Assembly: GCA_035438805.1 (NCBI GenBank)
Contig: DAORJA010000054.1
Location: 1 to 5,742, forward strand
DNA length: 5,742 nucleotides
Reading direction: 5' to 3'
Origin: UBA922 sp035438805
GTDB taxonomy: Bacteria; Patescibacteriota; Patescibacteriia; Magasanikbacterales; UBA922
Shown here: piece after piece, positions 5,229 to 5,742 of the stretch
Layout of the letters: every line of letters starts with the position of its first letter
How positions within the stretch are numbered: the stretch's first letter is position 1
Made by a program: the position numbers and the translations under genes
The notes under the pieces: model-generated
The model's input: only the letters and a program-made list of their open reading frames with translations
Databases searched by the model: none
Told to the model about the DNA's origin: nothing

Positions 5229-5742
5229 TTACCGTTTGAGGATCCACCCCACTTGACTATTGGCGGACGCGTTATTCCAGACCCCGACTGGCGCGTTCTT
5301 CAGTAGCGCCTGGCAGGTATTGCCGGATTTAGGCCATTCACCATGACCACATGGCCAGTTGAAGTGCCACGGCTCTGCCACGTAGATCGTCGCGTCGAGT
5401 GCGACTGCGTTGTGGTAGAGGATCCGTCGGTTGCGAGCGAACATTCGACATTCGTCGACTGACGGACGATGGAATCCGCATTCGCTGAGGTACTGTCTCA
5501 GCAATGGGTCTACCTCGACTTCCTTGAGGAACGACTCGAAGTTTTCTTCATGCTCGAAGAAGTCCATTCGAGATGCTTTGCCCGCGTAGTCGAATGGTAC
5601 ACCGAGACAGACCGGGTTGTTAGACGTTCGGTCGAACATGTAGATGTCGGTCGCGCCTCCATTTCCATGTGCGGTCGATGCTGTCTGTGACAGCGTCACG
5701 TCATGTCGCCATCCACGATTTGCCTCGTAGGTGATGAGGAGT
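5229..5742 (-). CDS. Peptidase M15 family metallopeptidase (VanX/VanY-like), 5' end outside window
   Basis: This is probably a zinc D-Ala-D-Ala dipeptidase or carboxypeptidase acting on peptidoglycan peptides or their precursors. The frame runs from the right edge to TAA at 5229-5231 (170 codons) without a stop; a GTG at 5699 is in frame, but protein-like sequence (LLITYEANRGWRHD) continues upstream, so the true start is probably outside. Numbering from that GTG, S-x2-H11-x2-G-x-A-x-D18 and E109-P-W-H112 reproduce the M15 zinc and catalytic residues (VanX H116, D123, E181, H184), including the exact spacings. LGVPFDYAGKASRMDFF (32-48) and NRRILYHNA (90-98) also fit VanX-like proteins. Unusual points are about 40 residues between these two blocks, a 44-residue tail with cysteines (C117, C129), and G+C near 57% in sampled lines against about 40% for its neighbours. 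The exact substrate is unknown. Confidence 0.75.
   Translation of the reverse strand, partial: LLITYEANRGWRHDVTLSQTASTAHGNGGATDIYMFDRTSNNPVCLGVPFDYAGKASRMDFFEHEENFESFLKEVEVDPLLRQYLSECGFHRPSVDECRMFARNRRILYHNAVALDATIYVAEPWHFNWPCGHGEWPKSGNTCQALLKNAPVGVWNNASANSQVGWILKR

Overview
The window holds a zinc-uptake locus, a small acidic protein of unknown function, a class I fructose-bisphosphate aldolase and, at the right edge, a zinc peptidase fragment of different base composition. Genes are short and tightly packed. Most of the window is about 40% G+C by eye, uses the standard bacterial code, and shows almost no Shine-Dalgarno sequences in front of its starts. This resembles a small-genome, probably uncultured bacterium of the Patescibacteria/CPR type. 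That placement is inference; no marker gene here proves it.

Left part (1-2455, minus strand): four genes read leftward as one apparent operon: a Fur-family repressor (called Zur here), the ABC ATPase ZnuC (19-base overlap with zur), the membrane permease ZnuB (4 bases after znuC) and lgt, prolipoprotein diacylglyceryl transferase (3 bases after znuB, cut off by the window edge after 172 codons). Divergent from them is znuA (2593-3477, plus strand), a lipoprotein zinc-binding protein with a clear lipobox and His/His/His/Asp ligands. The 137-base gap between zur and znuA carries two opposing promoters, two 21-base inverted repeats of identical 7-7-7 geometry and a Fur-box-like core. These fit a zinc-responsive switch controlling both arms. 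Lgt would attach the lipid that anchors ZnuA, so the operon encodes both the importer and the enzyme that matures its receptor.

Middle part (3478-5105, plus strand): an intrinsic terminator ends znuA. A well-formed promoter at 3591-3618 then drives an 88-residue, very acidic protein of unknown function. A hairpin followed by seven Ts lies directly before the start codon of a complete DhnA/FbaB-type aldolase (3981-5057), which is closed by a strong terminator.

Right part (5106-5742): three more hairpins are packed into 100 bases. They are followed by a minus-strand gene of clearly higher G+C (about 57% in sampled lines), whose beginning lies outside the window. Its HxxxxxxD and ExWH motifs identify a peptidase M15 (VanX/VanY-like) metallopeptidase. 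The abrupt composition change suggests recent acquisition or a mobile segment border.
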